Source of the DNA: Haliscomenobacter hydrossis DSM 1100
GTDB lineage: Bacteria; Bacteroidota; Bacteroidia; Chitinophagales; Saprospiraceae
Direction of reading: 5' to 3'
Assembly (NCBI RefSeq): GCF_000212735.1
Contig: NC_015510.1
Location: 3,436,315 to 3,500,314, forward strand
Length of the DNA stretch: 64,000 nucleotides
Shown here piece by piece: positions 53,828 to 63,529 of this stretch. The position numbers were made by a program, and so were the translations under genes. Below the pieces are notes generated by a model. That model saw nothing but the letters and a program-made list of their open reading frames with translations. It had not been told where the DNA came from and did not search any database. How positions within the stretch are numbered: the stretch's first letter is position 1; each line of letters begins with the position of its first letter.

Positions 53828-55814
53828 AATTCCCTCCCGGCTTCACCTCATACTGGGCCGCCTCATTGATTTTGAGTACTTTCACTTCCGTCCGGCGGTT
53901 AAACTGGTGTTCTTTTTCGGCGCACTCAATTCCTTCTTTGCAATGGTTGCGGATTTGTGTTTCACCAAATCCGGTGGTGCGGATACGATTGGCCGCTACC
54001 CCCTTGCGCACCAAAAACTCTTTGGCCGCTTCAGCCCGCCGAACCGATAGTTGTTGGTTGTATTCCGTGGTACCCCGCGAATCGGTATGGGCACCCAGTT
54101 CTACTTCCATGGTTGGGTACTTGAGCATCAGGCGGGTAAGTGCCTCCAGATCACGGGCGTCGGTGGTGCGGATTGCGGCCTTGTTGAAATCGTAATAAAT
54201 GTTTTCCATCACAATGACTGTACCTTCTGCAAGTGGTTTGCGCATCACCTCTTCGTTAATGGGGGCAAGGCGCATGCTGATGGAAAAGGACCGACTCCCG
54301 CGTACATTTTCAGTGGAAAGCTGGGTCTGGCTGGGTTTGAAGCCATATTTTTCCGCCAAAATGGTATAGGTACACCCCAGGTCGAGACAGTGGTCGAAAC
54401 TGCCATCTAAATTGGAGGTAAGCAAAACCTCCTGGCCATTGCAACTGCTAATCACCCGTACCTTGGTGTTGGGAATGGGTTTTTCATATTTGTCCGTAAG
54501 TGCAATGCCCCGCAAGGGAATACAATTGATGTGGGCCATGCGCACCTCCATGCTGTTTTTCAGGGTTTGGGCTTTTGGAATAAAAGGGAGTTCCTGGGTT
54601 TTAAAACCCGTTTTGGAAATCAGCAGGACGTATTCGCGGTTAGCCGCCAGGTTCAGCGTAACCGAGCCATCTCGGCCCGTTACGCCAGTGGGGCTACCCA
54701 GTTCATCGTCATTTTTGCGGTTGAGCCGCATGATCAAATCTTGGGATTGATCTGTAGCGGGCACCAAAGTCGCCGCATAGGTATTGCCATCCTTAATCAA
54801 ACCATCATTGGCGCGCTCAAATACCCTGACGTTGACATTGGGCTCGCTGGCATTGTTTTCTTCATCAATGGCGGTAATGCGCAGCGAAACTTGCACAACC
54901 GGCTTTAAACCTTGCAAACCAGCCGGAGCGTCAAAAGCATAAATATCGTCTTTGCCCAGGCCTCCGCTGCGGTTTGAGGAAAAGAACCCACGGGTGCTTT
55001 CTTTGTCCAAAATCAATCCAAAATCGTCGGCTTTGGTGTTATAAGGCTGGCCCAGGTTGATTACTTTGCCCCATTCGTCCCCACTGAGATCGATCATATA
55101 GATGTCCAATCCGCCCAATCCACGGTGCCCGGTGGATGCAAAAAACAGTGCGCCATTGTCGTGGGCGTAAGGAAATACTTCATTGCCTGAAGTGTTGACT
55201 TCTGGCCCCAGATTGATCGGGTCAGTCCATTTGGTGCCATCCCAGTCCACAAAATAGATGTCCATTTTGCCGTATCCACCTGGCATATTGGACGCAAAAA
55301 ACAAACGTGAACCGTCGTAATTGAGTGAAGGGTGCATGCATGAGTAATTCAGGTTGTTAAAAGGCAAAGGACGTACTCGTTCCCAATCATAGGATCCTTT
55401 AAATGCCTCGTATACCCGCATGCGCACTGTATCGTCTTTGCCCGCCTGTGGCACGCCCTTGCTGATGCTGTTGCGACTAAAGTACATCTTGTCGGAGCTT
55501 TTCGTAAAGCTTACTTGCCCTTCGTGTCGATCAGAGTTGATTTCGGCTGAAAAAGGTGCCGGATGGATGGGCATGCCATCTTCGTCAAAATCTGCATAAA
55601 AAAGTTCAAAGTAGGTTTCGCCAGTTATTTTGTCGACCTCCCCGCTGCGTTTTCGTGAAGATACAAACACCATTCCATTGCCGTAAAATGAAGGAGAAAA
55701 CTCAAGTGCCGAGCTGTTGATGCGGGTGCAGTTGCGGATGGAGACCGTACTTTGAGCCCTAAGGTTAGCAAAGCCAATGCATAAAAGTGGAAACAGGATG
55801 TAGAAACGGTACAT
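53826..55814 (-). CDS. OmpA-family outer-membrane protein with PD40 propeller (T9SS-associated)
   Basis: A 662-aa exported protein: signal peptide (FYILFPLLCIGFANLRAQ), WD40-like/PD40 blades (LNYDGSRLFFASNMPGGYGK, GALFFASTGHRGLGGLDIYM), carboxypeptidase-regulatory-like beta domains, and a C-terminal OmpA peptidoglycan-binding domain (YYDFNKAAIR, LGAHTDSRGTTEYNQQLSVR). This layout is like PorE or the OmpA partners of PorP/SprF. It is the last gene of the adhesin, PorP/SprF, OmpA run. The start at 55814 is set by the signal peptide; earlier starts at 55847 and 55838 are less likely. Confidence 0.9.
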   Translation of the reverse strand: MYRFYILFPLLCIGFANLRAQSTVSIRNCTRINSSALEFSPSFYGNGMVFVSSRKRSGEVDKITGETYFELFYADFDEDGMPIHPAPFSAEINSDRHEGQVSFTKSSDKMYFSRNSISKGVPQAGKDDTVRMRVYEAFKGSYDWERVRPLPFNNLNYSCMHPSLNYDGSRLFFASNMPGGYGKMDIYFVDWDGTKWTDPINLGPEVNTSGNEVFPYAHDNGALFFASTGHRGLGGLDIYMIDLSGDEWGKVINLGQPYNTKADDFGLILDKESTRGFFSSNRSGGLGKDDIYAFDAPAGLQGLKPVVQVSLRITAIDEENNASEPNVNVRVFERANDGLIKDGNTYAATLVPATDQSQDLIMRLNRKNDDELGSPTGVTGRDGSVTLNLAANREYVLLISKTGFKTQELPFIPKAQTLKNSMEVRMAHINCIPLRGIALTDKYEKPIPNTKVRVISSCNGQEVLLTSNLDGSFDHCLDLGCTYTILAEKYGFKPSQTQLSTENVRGSRSFSISMRLAPINEEVMRKPLAEGTVIVMENIYYDFNKAAIRTTDARDLEALTRLMLKYPTMEVELGAHTDSRGTTEYNQQLSVRRAEAAKEFLVRKGVAANRIRTTGFGETQIRNHCKEGIECAEKEHQFNRRTEVKVLKINEAAQYEVKPGGN

Positions 55815-55861
55815 AGTAGTTTTATTGAAAGGAGTCATAAGAGGCACAGAAAAGAAATAGC

Positions 55862-56818
55862 CTAAAAAAAGAACCGCGGATTGTCATAAATCACATCACC
55901 AGAACTCCGACCATTGATAAAATACCGCAGCACTACTTCAGCACTGCCGTTGTTGAACTTGCGCAACTCCGATAAAGTGGCATCGTAGGACATGCCAATC
56001 AAAAGATTTTTGCCCATCTGCACGCTGAACAATCCCGATACAGCTTCACCCAGGCCCGTAGCCCGGGAGCCCCCCAAGCGGTAAGATACCCCCATGGTCA
56101 CCCGTTCGTTAAAAATCAGGCTAACGTTGGCATCCGCATCAAAGGGGGCGCCTTTGACGTATTTGAGCAAGGTTTGGGGCTGGAGTTTTATATTGTCTCC
56201 CAGTGGAATCAGCACACCCGTCATCAGGAAAAAGTGGGGTGTTTCCCGCGAAATGGTGCCGCTACCATCAGACAAGTCGATGTTGACATTCAACAAACGA
56301 GGGGAAGACAAGCCGATGTAAAAATTTTGGGCGTTGTAATAGATCCCCGCTCCGAAATTGGGAACGTATTTGCTTTGCAAACCCGCTGGAATGGCTCCGT
56401 CGTTGGCAATGGGTTGTGAGCCTTCAAGTTCCGAAAAATTCATTTGAAAATTGCGGATCGAGGTCATCAAACCCAGGTTGAGGTGGCCACGAGGAGCCGG
56501 AATGCGGTAGGCATAAGCCAATTCAGCAGTATACTGATTGGTGACTCCAATCGAAGCCCGGGCAAAATTGGCACCAATCCCCACCCGATTGTTGAGTACT
56601 GGCATATTCAGGGATACCAACTGGACTTGTGGAGCACCTTTGATGCCCAACCATTGTTGGCGCACCAGGGCAGCAATAGAAATACCCTCGGCATTGCCCG
56701 CGTAAGCAGGATTAAACCCCAGTTTATAGTGTTGAAACTGGGTGAACTGGTTTTCTTGCTGGGCTTTGGCGACTACAGAAAGCCCTAAAAGGATCAATAA
56801 TGTGTACATTTTTCTCAT
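55862..56818 (-). CDS. PorP/SprF-family T9SS outer-membrane protein
   Basis: A 318-aa predicted outer-membrane beta-barrel with a signal peptide (MRKMYTLLILLGLSVVAKA). Typical PorP/SprF features: QFTQFQHYKLGFNPAYAG, RQQWLGIKGAPQ and NPRFFF-like C-terminus (IYDNPRFFF). PorP/SprF proteins help attach or export partner proteins with type B sorting domains. It lies between such a partner (9 bp downstream of its stop) and the OmpA/PD40 gene. Specificity for the giant protein is inferred from position. Confidence 0.93.
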   Translation of the reverse strand: MRKMYTLLILLGLSVVAKAQQENQFTQFQHYKLGFNPAYAGNAEGISIAALVRQQWLGIKGAPQVQLVSLNMPVLNNRVGIGANFARASIGVTNQYTAELAYAYRIPAPRGHLNLGLMTSIRNFQMNFSELEGSQPIANDGAIPAGLQSKYVPNFGAGIYYNAQNFYIGLSSPRLLNVNIDLSDGSGTISRETPHFFLMTGVLIPLGDNIKLQPQTLLKYVKGAPFDADANVSLIFNERVTMGVSYRLGGSRATGLGEAVSGLFSVQMGKNLLIGMSYDATLSELRKFNNGSAEVVLRYFINGRSSGDVIYDNPRFFF

Positions 56819-56827
56819 AGACCACCA

Positions 56828-59800
56828 TTATCTTACAATAACTAAAAATCCATTTTTGGGTTTTTCCCCTTTTCCAAAATCGACTAGGTAGAAATAGGTA
56901 TCCGCAGGCAAATCTTCGCCATTGTAGGTACCCGACCAGGTGTTCTTGTAAGGTTTGCCAGATCGATACACCTCATCACCCCAGCGGTTGAAGATGATCA
57001 CCTGGCTTTCGGGATACGCTGTCGCATCCAATAAACAGGGAACGGTAAATACATCGTTGACCAAATCGTTGTTGGGGGTGATGACCGAGGGGATTTTGCA
57101 GATTTCATCTGAGCCAGAACCGATTTCAATGCTGACCTCGGCTTGAGAACAGGCACAACCAACACTACAGAGTTCGTACAAAAATTTATCTTCTCCGACA
57201 AAATTGGTACGCGGCAAAAAGCTGAACAACCCATTGCCTTTGGCGGTAAGAATACCATTGAATGGCGCTCTGATGATGGCGACCTGGGTATTGGCCGGAA
57301 CCGTATCATTCAGTAAAACGTTGATGGGAAGTTCAACCCCAAAATTTCCATTCACTTCATCATTCACGGCTTTGGGCGAACGCTTGTAAGTGACGACGAC
57401 CGTATCGCGGGAGTCCCGGCCACAAATGCCATTGTCCACTTCCCATACAAATACATTTGTGCCAATCCTCAGGTTACGGGCTTGTGCTTTGGGTTCGTCC
57501 GGATTCGGGATGCTCACCCCTTCGGTCAGGCTGGTCCAGCGCCCCCGACTGCCATCGGTTGGGGTATCGGCATTGAGTTGGGTGATGGGTTCGGTATTAC
57601 AGACCGAGTTGTCCATCCCCGCAAAAGGCCCAGGATCGGAAATAAGTACCAGCACTTCATCACTGATGTTGCCACAACCACCCGCTTGTAAAGTCCAGGA
57701 GAAAGCGTACAAATTACCGGGTTGCATACCGGTTACGCCTGTTTGGGGCGAACTTGGATCCAAAATGGTTACCCCCAGCAGGCCTTGCACTTCTGATTGG
57801 GTCCATCTACCTGCTGCGCTGTTCGATGCCCGGGCATCGAGTTTAATTTCTCGGGAAAAACAGGCCAATATGTCGGTGCCTGCAAAAGCAGTGTCCGCTT
57901 TATTGACCGTTATTTTGACCTCATCATTGCCGTAATTCAAGCAGGCTCCATTCGAAAGTGACCAGCGGAAAGTATAATTCTGCCCTCCCTTTAACCCATT
58001 GACTAAAGTTGTAGCGGACGTTGGCCCAACGATGCGCACACCCGTTGTATCCCCTTCAGCGAGGCTCCAAACACCAGTTCCCAAAGCAGGAGCCTGGGCG
58101 CTCAGGGTAATGGAGTTTTTTTCACAAATGAGTTGATCCGTCCCGGCGAAGGCCTGCCCTGGAGGTATTTTGCTGAATGAAATGGGGAATGGCTCTGAAA
58201 CTGGCGAATTGCAGACGCCGAGTTTTGCGCTCACGTTAAACGTATTGATGCCTTCGACGTAATTGCTGAAATCTGTGACATCAAAATCAGTCGTGGAGCT
58301 GTTGCCCAATACCACACCATTGGGTCCTGACCAGGTGTATATCGCTCCCGGCGTAGTCGTACCCGGCCGCAAGGATAAGCGCAGGCGAGTATCGGTTCCG
58401 CTGATACAAACGGGGCTGTTGGCCACCAGAGAAGGCCGACGGGCACTGGGCAGCACTTCCACTTTGGTGGTCATGATTTCGGATTTACAACCATTGAGCG
58501 TCGCAAAAACTGAATAATTACCAGCGTGTTGTGCGGAATCCGCTTCAGGGATAACTGGATTGGCCTGTGAGGAGCTAAAATTTGGTCCACTCCAATTGTA
58601 TTGTGCACCGGGGATAAAAGTAGATTTGAGTTCAATGGGTAAACCTTGGCAAACTGGACCGCTGGTCGAAGCACTGATGCTGGGTTTTGGGGTAATCTGC
58701 AACAACACTTCCCCCGATTCACGGGAGTTACAACCATCAATACTCACAAATACCGAATAAATTCCCGAATCGTCTACAGTGGTTTGTGGGATGGTCAAAC
58801 AAGGGTTACTTGATAAGACGACTCCCTTGTTTGGCGTGATCCAGTTGTAGGTAACCGTACTGCCTTGGTATGCATTGGTACATAACGTGATTGCGCCACC
58901 AACACAAAGCGGTTGTACAGTGGTTTCCGAGAGTCTGGGTATCGTGGGTGTAAGCGGAGGATCACTGACATTGACCAGTGTACTCACCACATCCGAGGTA
59001 CAACCTCCAGCTGTTGTGATGACCACCGAATAGTTGCCATTGTTGGCTTGGGTTGCGTTTGGAATGATGGCTTGGGCGGTATTGGCGGCATATCCGTTAG
59101 GGCCTGTCCAACTGTAGCGAAAATTGCCATCGTCCAGCGGGAAAAAGTTAGCGGATAAAATGATGTCTGTTGGTCCGGCTAAACAACGGGGCGCGTTGTT
59201 GCTGACATTAATAATGCGAATGCTGTTGATGACGCCAACTTCTACCGAATCGCTACCTACGCAGCCCTCGATATTGGTCACCTTCAGCAGATAGCGACCC
59301 GCATTGACTTGGCGAACGTTGTCGATGGCTACACTAGTTCCCACCGAACTATATCCGTTCGGACCAGACCACTGAAAAGACGCGTTGGGTGTAGCCGGAG
59401 TAACCCTTAATTCAAGGCGACTGCCTTCACAAACATTGGGTGGATTGGCAGATACTTTGGGTTGGGGGCGATCAAAAACAACGATTTCCAGGGCTTGAGA
59501 ACGATCTGAGCTACATTCCTGATTGGTCACGTATAAGCGCCAGGGGCCTTCCTGGGCGCTGCTTACATTGTTGAGGTCAAAACTGTTGACGCTGGTGCGA
59601 AATTCTTCCAACGCTGGACTGATCCAGGTATAAAATGCAGCAGTAGCATTGGTGCGCAAGGTGATTTTCCCACCCTCACAAACGGCACCAGTGTAGGTCA
59701 ACTGTGGTTGTTGTGGACGAGGTAGAACACTTACCGGAATAAAAGTTTGATCCGATGCACAACCAAAACGAGAAATTACCAGGGAATATACCCCTGAGCT

Positions 59801-62800
59801 GGCGGCGGTAGCCGCATTGATGGCAGGTGGAAATTGACTGGTGGAATTGTACCCATTAGGCCCCATCCATTGATAAGTGATTCCGGGGCCAGCAACCTCC
59901 GTACCAAATACAATGGGCTGTCCTTCACAAACCGAATAACTGGTTGTTTTGGGAATCGCCAAAGGTTTTTTAAAAATGCGGATTACTTTGGGTGCCGAAG
60001 GCAGAGACTCGCAGCCGCCTGATTCAATACTCAGGTAATAATTGTCCTGGCTTTCGGCATGAGGAGCGCGCAAAGTCAAACTGGGTACGATGGTTTGACC
60101 GATCAGCATGCCGGAAGGTGCTTCTCCTTTGTACCAGCGGTAAATGACGTTTGAACCGGAGGGAGCAATTGAGGAACTGAGTACGATGTCTTCTTCGGCA
60201 CAATAATTTTCTTTGGTCAACAATAAAGCAGGGGTTATCGGCAGATCTTCGATGGAGACTTCTACCGTTCCTGTCGATTTACACCCGGTGATGCCCGTAA
60301 TTTCCACCGAATAAGACCCGGCATTGCGGGAGCTTACTTTTGGAATAGTGGGGTTTCGTAAATTGGAAGTAAATCCATTGGGTCCCATCCATCGAAAAGT
60401 AAATACCGTACCACCATTGGCCAAGGGAGGATTGGCAAAAAGGGAAAGGGTATCATTTCCACACAAACCGGAGTTGGCTGCGGGTGCTGGGCGTTCGTTC
60501 TCAATGCGTACGATGGTGGAGCACCTGGCTACGTTGCCTGCCCGGTCCGTAACGGTCAAAGTTACGTTTTGGACGGTTCCTGCTTGAGCGCAGGTAAAAG
60601 TGCTGGGGGCCAGGGTCAAGCTCGGCATGCCACAATTGTCGGAACTGCCTGCATCAATCTCGGTAGCGTTTACCTGTTCTGTTTCCAAACCGGAAGGATT
60701 GATAAATAAGGTCGTCGCCTTGCAAAGTGCAACAGGGAGTTCGGTATCGCGTACCACTACTTTAAAGGTACAGGTATCGGCATTGCCACTGGCATCCTGG
60801 ATGAGGTAGGATACCCGGGTTTCTCCCAACGCAAACTGCACCCGAACACTATCAGGAAGGAGCGGCATCCGGGTTGGTGTAATTACCGTAGCACCTTGGG
60901 CAAAATAAGTGGGCAATACACTGGGGTAAGACAAATTGGCAAAAATATATCCTTTGCGGTCGGTATCGCCATCATTGACAATTGCGGACGGGTTGCAGGG
61001 ATTTACGCCTTCTCCCGGTTGTCCAGAAGGGGTGCTGATCCGTCGTGGCGCCACGCGCAGGTTGATGATGCCGTCTACGGCCCAACGATTGAAGGTATCC
61101 CGGGAGATTTTTACATTCAATTGTCCGGCTTGACTACAGCTGGCGTCTCCTGGGTTTGAACTGCCCAGGAAGCGCCCATTTTCTCCAAAAACCTCCAGGA
61201 TCGCATTGGGTGAGTCAAAATCTCCTTTATAATTTACAATGATATCGGCATCTCCGGTAGCATTCGGTGCAACGCCATCAAACAGCAAGATTTTGCCACC
61301 AGCGATGTAACTGTTCAAGGCAGCAGTAAAGGTATAGGTCAAAAATGCAGCGGCACTATCCAAAGGCAGTGTCCTGCTGTAACTTCCCGCTAAACTACAA
61401 TTGTCCATAGCCGCCGGGCGCGGTAAGGTCAGGGGGGCAACGCAGGCACCTTGAGCCAGGATGAGTTCAAAATCAGGGGGGCATACTATTTCGGGCCGTT
61501 CGCGGTCACGTACCGTTACCGTATAGGAACAAGAGTCAATGTTGCCAGCACAATCTTGTACGTAATAAGTGATGAGATTAGCGCCAATGTTTAAGGTCAC
61601 TTGCACGGGTACAAATCCGGCAACAGGCTTAAGCGGCCCATTATTTATGGTGTATCCGTACAACAAATCTTCATCGTTGGGCGCGGCCAAAGTACACACT
61701 TCATCTACTTGTGGCGCTTGCAGGGTATAATTTACGGTACATTGCCCCGGATCGGTATTGACCTCAACATCAGCGGGGCAATTGCTTAGTTCAGGAGCCT
61801 GATCGTCGATTACCTGGAAGATCGCAATTGCCGTATCGCGGTTTCCACATTCATCCTCTACAATGAAGCGTACGCGGCGTTCTAGTATGATGCTGTCACC
61901 AGTAAGACAGCGCAGTGCAGGAAAAGTTACCGCAGCGCCAGTTACCGCGTCCTGGAGAATCCAGCGCAACGCCGACGCAGGCGTGGTACAATTGTCGACA
62001 GCCAGCGCGTTGCCTAAACTATTGATCCAGGAATTGAAGCGCGCTTCTGCATCCAGAGTGGCATCACAATTCAAAATGAGGTTGATCGGTGCCCGGGTAA
62101 TTTCTGGTGCGCTACGGTCTACGACCTCAATGCGCTGTTGATGGGTGGTGAAATTGCCGCAGCTATCGCTTAATCGCCAGGTGCGCAAGACGATGTAATT
62201 GTTGTCACAAGCGCCATTTTGCAATACATCGTTATAGCTGAGGTTGGCCTCAGTAAGGTTGTTGCAATTGTCTTGGAGCTTGCTGGGTTTGCCCGAAAAT
62301 TGTGGATCATCGCCAAAACGACAATCGATAACGGTATCGCGGGGAGGTGTAAAAGATGGTTTTACATTGTCGGTCACTTCAATGATCTGTCTGCGTACGG
62401 CACTATTGCCACATACGTCTTCACTTTTCCACAAACGCTGCAATTCATACGTTTTTTTGCAATTGGGATCGCCCGTGATCACCACCTCATCGGTAAAACT
62501 CAAGACCGGACTGGGGTCACAATTGTCTTTCAAGATTGGAACGCCCAGCAGTTCGGGTACAAGGGGTCTATCGCAAGCGATCGTGGTATCATTTGGAAAT
62601 TGCTCAAATTCTGGCGCGTCATCGTCGGTCAAAATGATCACCTGTCGATAGCTGCTGCGATTGCCACAGGCGTCAATGGCCACCCAGGTGCGGACGAATT
62701 TACGGCGGTAGATGCAATTGCCGCTGCCTTGCTCGGTTTGGTTGTAAGTTACCGTTTCCAGAGCACAATTGTCGGTAATGCTAACCACCGAAGAATCGGG

Positions 62801-63226
62801 TATGGGGTCTTTACAGCCCAGAATCAGTGAATCGGCAATAGTTGAAACAATGCGGGGTGCTGCGGTATCCTGAACGATAAAAACATACGTATCATTGGAC
62901 ACTACCCCTCCGCCGGAATTGGTTACGCGAAAAGTCAGGCGCAATGTATCCGTGCAAGGCCCATTGAATACCAATGCTTCGGGAGGCATCGGAGTAATGG
63001 CTACAGTATGACCGTTCAACTGAGCGGGCAATACCACCTGCAATTGTAAAGTGTTGAACCAGGTGCTGTAAGCGGTATCTACATCCTCACACGCCACGAT
63101 GGTCGTATCTCCAACCAAACGAAATGATGGATGACTGATGGCGAGTTTTGCTGTTTTGCCCTGCAAAAAAGTCATGCTCAGAAGGCACAGCGCCAATATT
63201 GGAATGGAGTAAACCAAATGCTTCAT
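56828..63226 (-). CDS. Giant secreted adhesin-like protein with type B T9SS sorting domain
   Basis: A 2132-aa exported protein. After a signal peptide come about seven HYR-like segments each starting D-x-x-A/x-P (for example DDDAPEFEQFPNDTTIACD). A long array of Ig-like domains follows, with repeated W-x-GPNG turns (FRWMGPNGFTSN, YQWMGPNGYNST, FQWSGPNGYSSV, YSWTGPNGYAAN), then three AGTD/AGMD-type repeats (FAGTDQLICEKNSITLSAQ). The last 90 residues form the gliding-motility-associated sorting domain (VITPNNDLVNDVFTVP, IIFNRWGDEVYRS, DTYFYLVDFG). It should be exported by T9SS and held by the PorP/SprF protein encoded next. Binding target unknown. Confidence 0.9.
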   Translation of the reverse strand: MKHLVYSIPILALCLLSMTFLQGKTAKLAISHPSFRLVGDTTIVACEDVDTAYSTWFNTLQLQVVLPAQLNGHTVAITPMPPEALVFNGPCTDTLRLTFRVTNSGGGVVSNDTYVFIVQDTAAPRIVSTIADSLILGCKDPIPDSSVVSITDNCALETVTYNQTEQGSGNCIYRRKFVRTWVAIDACGNRSSYRQVIILTDDDAPEFEQFPNDTTIACDRPLVPELLGVPILKDNCDPSPVLSFTDEVVITGDPNCKKTYELQRLWKSEDVCGNSAVRRQIIEVTDNVKPSFTPPRDTVIDCRFGDDPQFSGKPSKLQDNCNNLTEANLSYNDVLQNGACDNNYIVLRTWRLSDSCGNFTTHQQRIEVVDRSAPEITRAPINLILNCDATLDAEARFNSWINSLGNALAVDNCTTPASALRWILQDAVTGAAVTFPALRCLTGDSIILERRVRFIVEDECGNRDTAIAIFQVIDDQAPELSNCPADVEVNTDPGQCTVNYTLQAPQVDEVCTLAAPNDEDLLYGYTINNGPLKPVAGFVPVQVTLNIGANLITYYVQDCAGNIDSCSYTVTVRDRERPEIVCPPDFELILAQGACVAPLTLPRPAAMDNCSLAGSYSRTLPLDSAAAFLTYTFTAALNSYIAGGKILLFDGVAPNATGDADIIVNYKGDFDSPNAILEVFGENGRFLGSSNPGDASCSQAGQLNVKISRDTFNRWAVDGIINLRVAPRRISTPSGQPGEGVNPCNPSAIVNDGDTDRKGYIFANLSYPSVLPTYFAQGATVITPTRMPLLPDSVRVQFALGETRVSYLIQDASGNADTCTFKVVVRDTELPVALCKATTLFINPSGLETEQVNATEIDAGSSDNCGMPSLTLAPSTFTCAQAGTVQNVTLTVTDRAGNVARCSTIVRIENERPAPAANSGLCGNDTLSLFANPPLANGGTVFTFRWMGPNGFTSNLRNPTIPKVSSRNAGSYSVEITGITGCKSTGTVEVSIEDLPITPALLLTKENYCAEEDIVLSSSIAPSGSNVIYRWYKGEAPSGMLIGQTIVPSLTLRAPHAESQDNYYLSIESGGCESLPSAPKVIRIFKKPLAIPKTTSYSVCEGQPIVFGTEVAGPGITYQWMGPNGYNSTSQFPPAINAATAASSGVYSLVISRFGCASDQTFIPVSVLPRPQQPQLTYTGAVCEGGKITLRTNATAAFYTWISPALEEFRTSVNSFDLNNVSSAQEGPWRLYVTNQECSSDRSQALEIVVFDRPQPKVSANPPNVCEGSRLELRVTPATPNASFQWSGPNGYSSVGTSVAIDNVRQVNAGRYLLKVTNIEGCVGSDSVEVGVINSIRIINVSNNAPRCLAGPTDIILSANFFPLDDGNFRYSWTGPNGYAANTAQAIIPNATQANNGNYSVVITTAGGCTSDVVSTLVNVSDPPLTPTIPRLSETTVQPLCVGGAITLCTNAYQGSTVTYNWITPNKGVVLSSNPCLTIPQTTVDDSGIYSVFVSIDGCNSRESGEVLLQITPKPSISASTSGPVCQGLPIELKSTFIPGAQYNWSGPNFSSSQANPVIPEADSAQHAGNYSVFATLNGCKSEIMTTKVEVLPSARRPSLVANSPVCISGTDTRLRLSLRPGTTTPGAIYTWSGPNGVVLGNSSTTDFDVTDFSNYVEGINTFNVSAKLGVCNSPVSEPFPISFSKIPPGQAFAGTDQLICEKNSITLSAQAPALGTGVWSLAEGDTTGVRIVGPTSATTLVNGLKGGQNYTFRWSLSNGACLNYGNDEVKITVNKADTAFAGTDILACFSREIKLDARASNSAAGRWTQSEVQGLLGVTILDPSSPQTGVTGMQPGNLYAFSWTLQAGGCGNISDEVLVLISDPGPFAGMDNSVCNTEPITQLNADTPTDGSRGRWTSLTEGVSIPNPDEPKAQARNLRIGTNVFVWEVDNGICGRDSRDTVVVTYKRSPKAVNDEVNGNFGVELPINVLLNDTVPANTQVAIIRAPFNGILTAKGNGLFSFLPRTNFVGEDKFLYELCSVGCACSQAEVSIEIGSGSDEICKIPSVITPNNDLVNDVFTVPCLLDATAYPESQVIIFNRWGDEVYRSGKPYKNTWSGTYNGEDLPADTYFYLVDFGKGEKPKNGFLVIVR

Positions 63227-63431
63227 ACCAAAACGGAAGTTATGCGTTTTACGGATACAAAAAGGATCTTGTACGCAGTGATTACAATATAGACAAAACG
63301 GTGGGATTTCTTCCGGTTCAGGGTAGAACGAATAGCATTCTGTTGGACAAAGTACATTTGGTCCATGAGATGTAATCGGTTTTTGGTCAATGCTTTTTTA
63401 AGTTGCCCTAAAATAGCGTAATATTTTAACT

Positions 63432-63528
63432 AGTTGAAGAGTTTAGGGTTGAAAAGTTGAAGAGAAGGACACCTCGGCTTCGCTCGGCGACCGATCTCTT
63501 CAACTTTTCAACCCTAAACTCTTCAACT
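63432..63528. repeat. Intergenic palindrome with conserved core (copy 4), perfect 34-bp stem
   Basis: Arms 63432-63465 and 63495-63528 are perfect 34-bp inverted repeats with a GTTGAAGA/GGTTGAAA word pattern. The core (63466-63494) contains ACCTCGGCTTCGCTCGGCGA, matching copies 1 and 3. It lies two bases from the gltX stop. Confidence 0.92.
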
Positions 63529-63529
63529 T

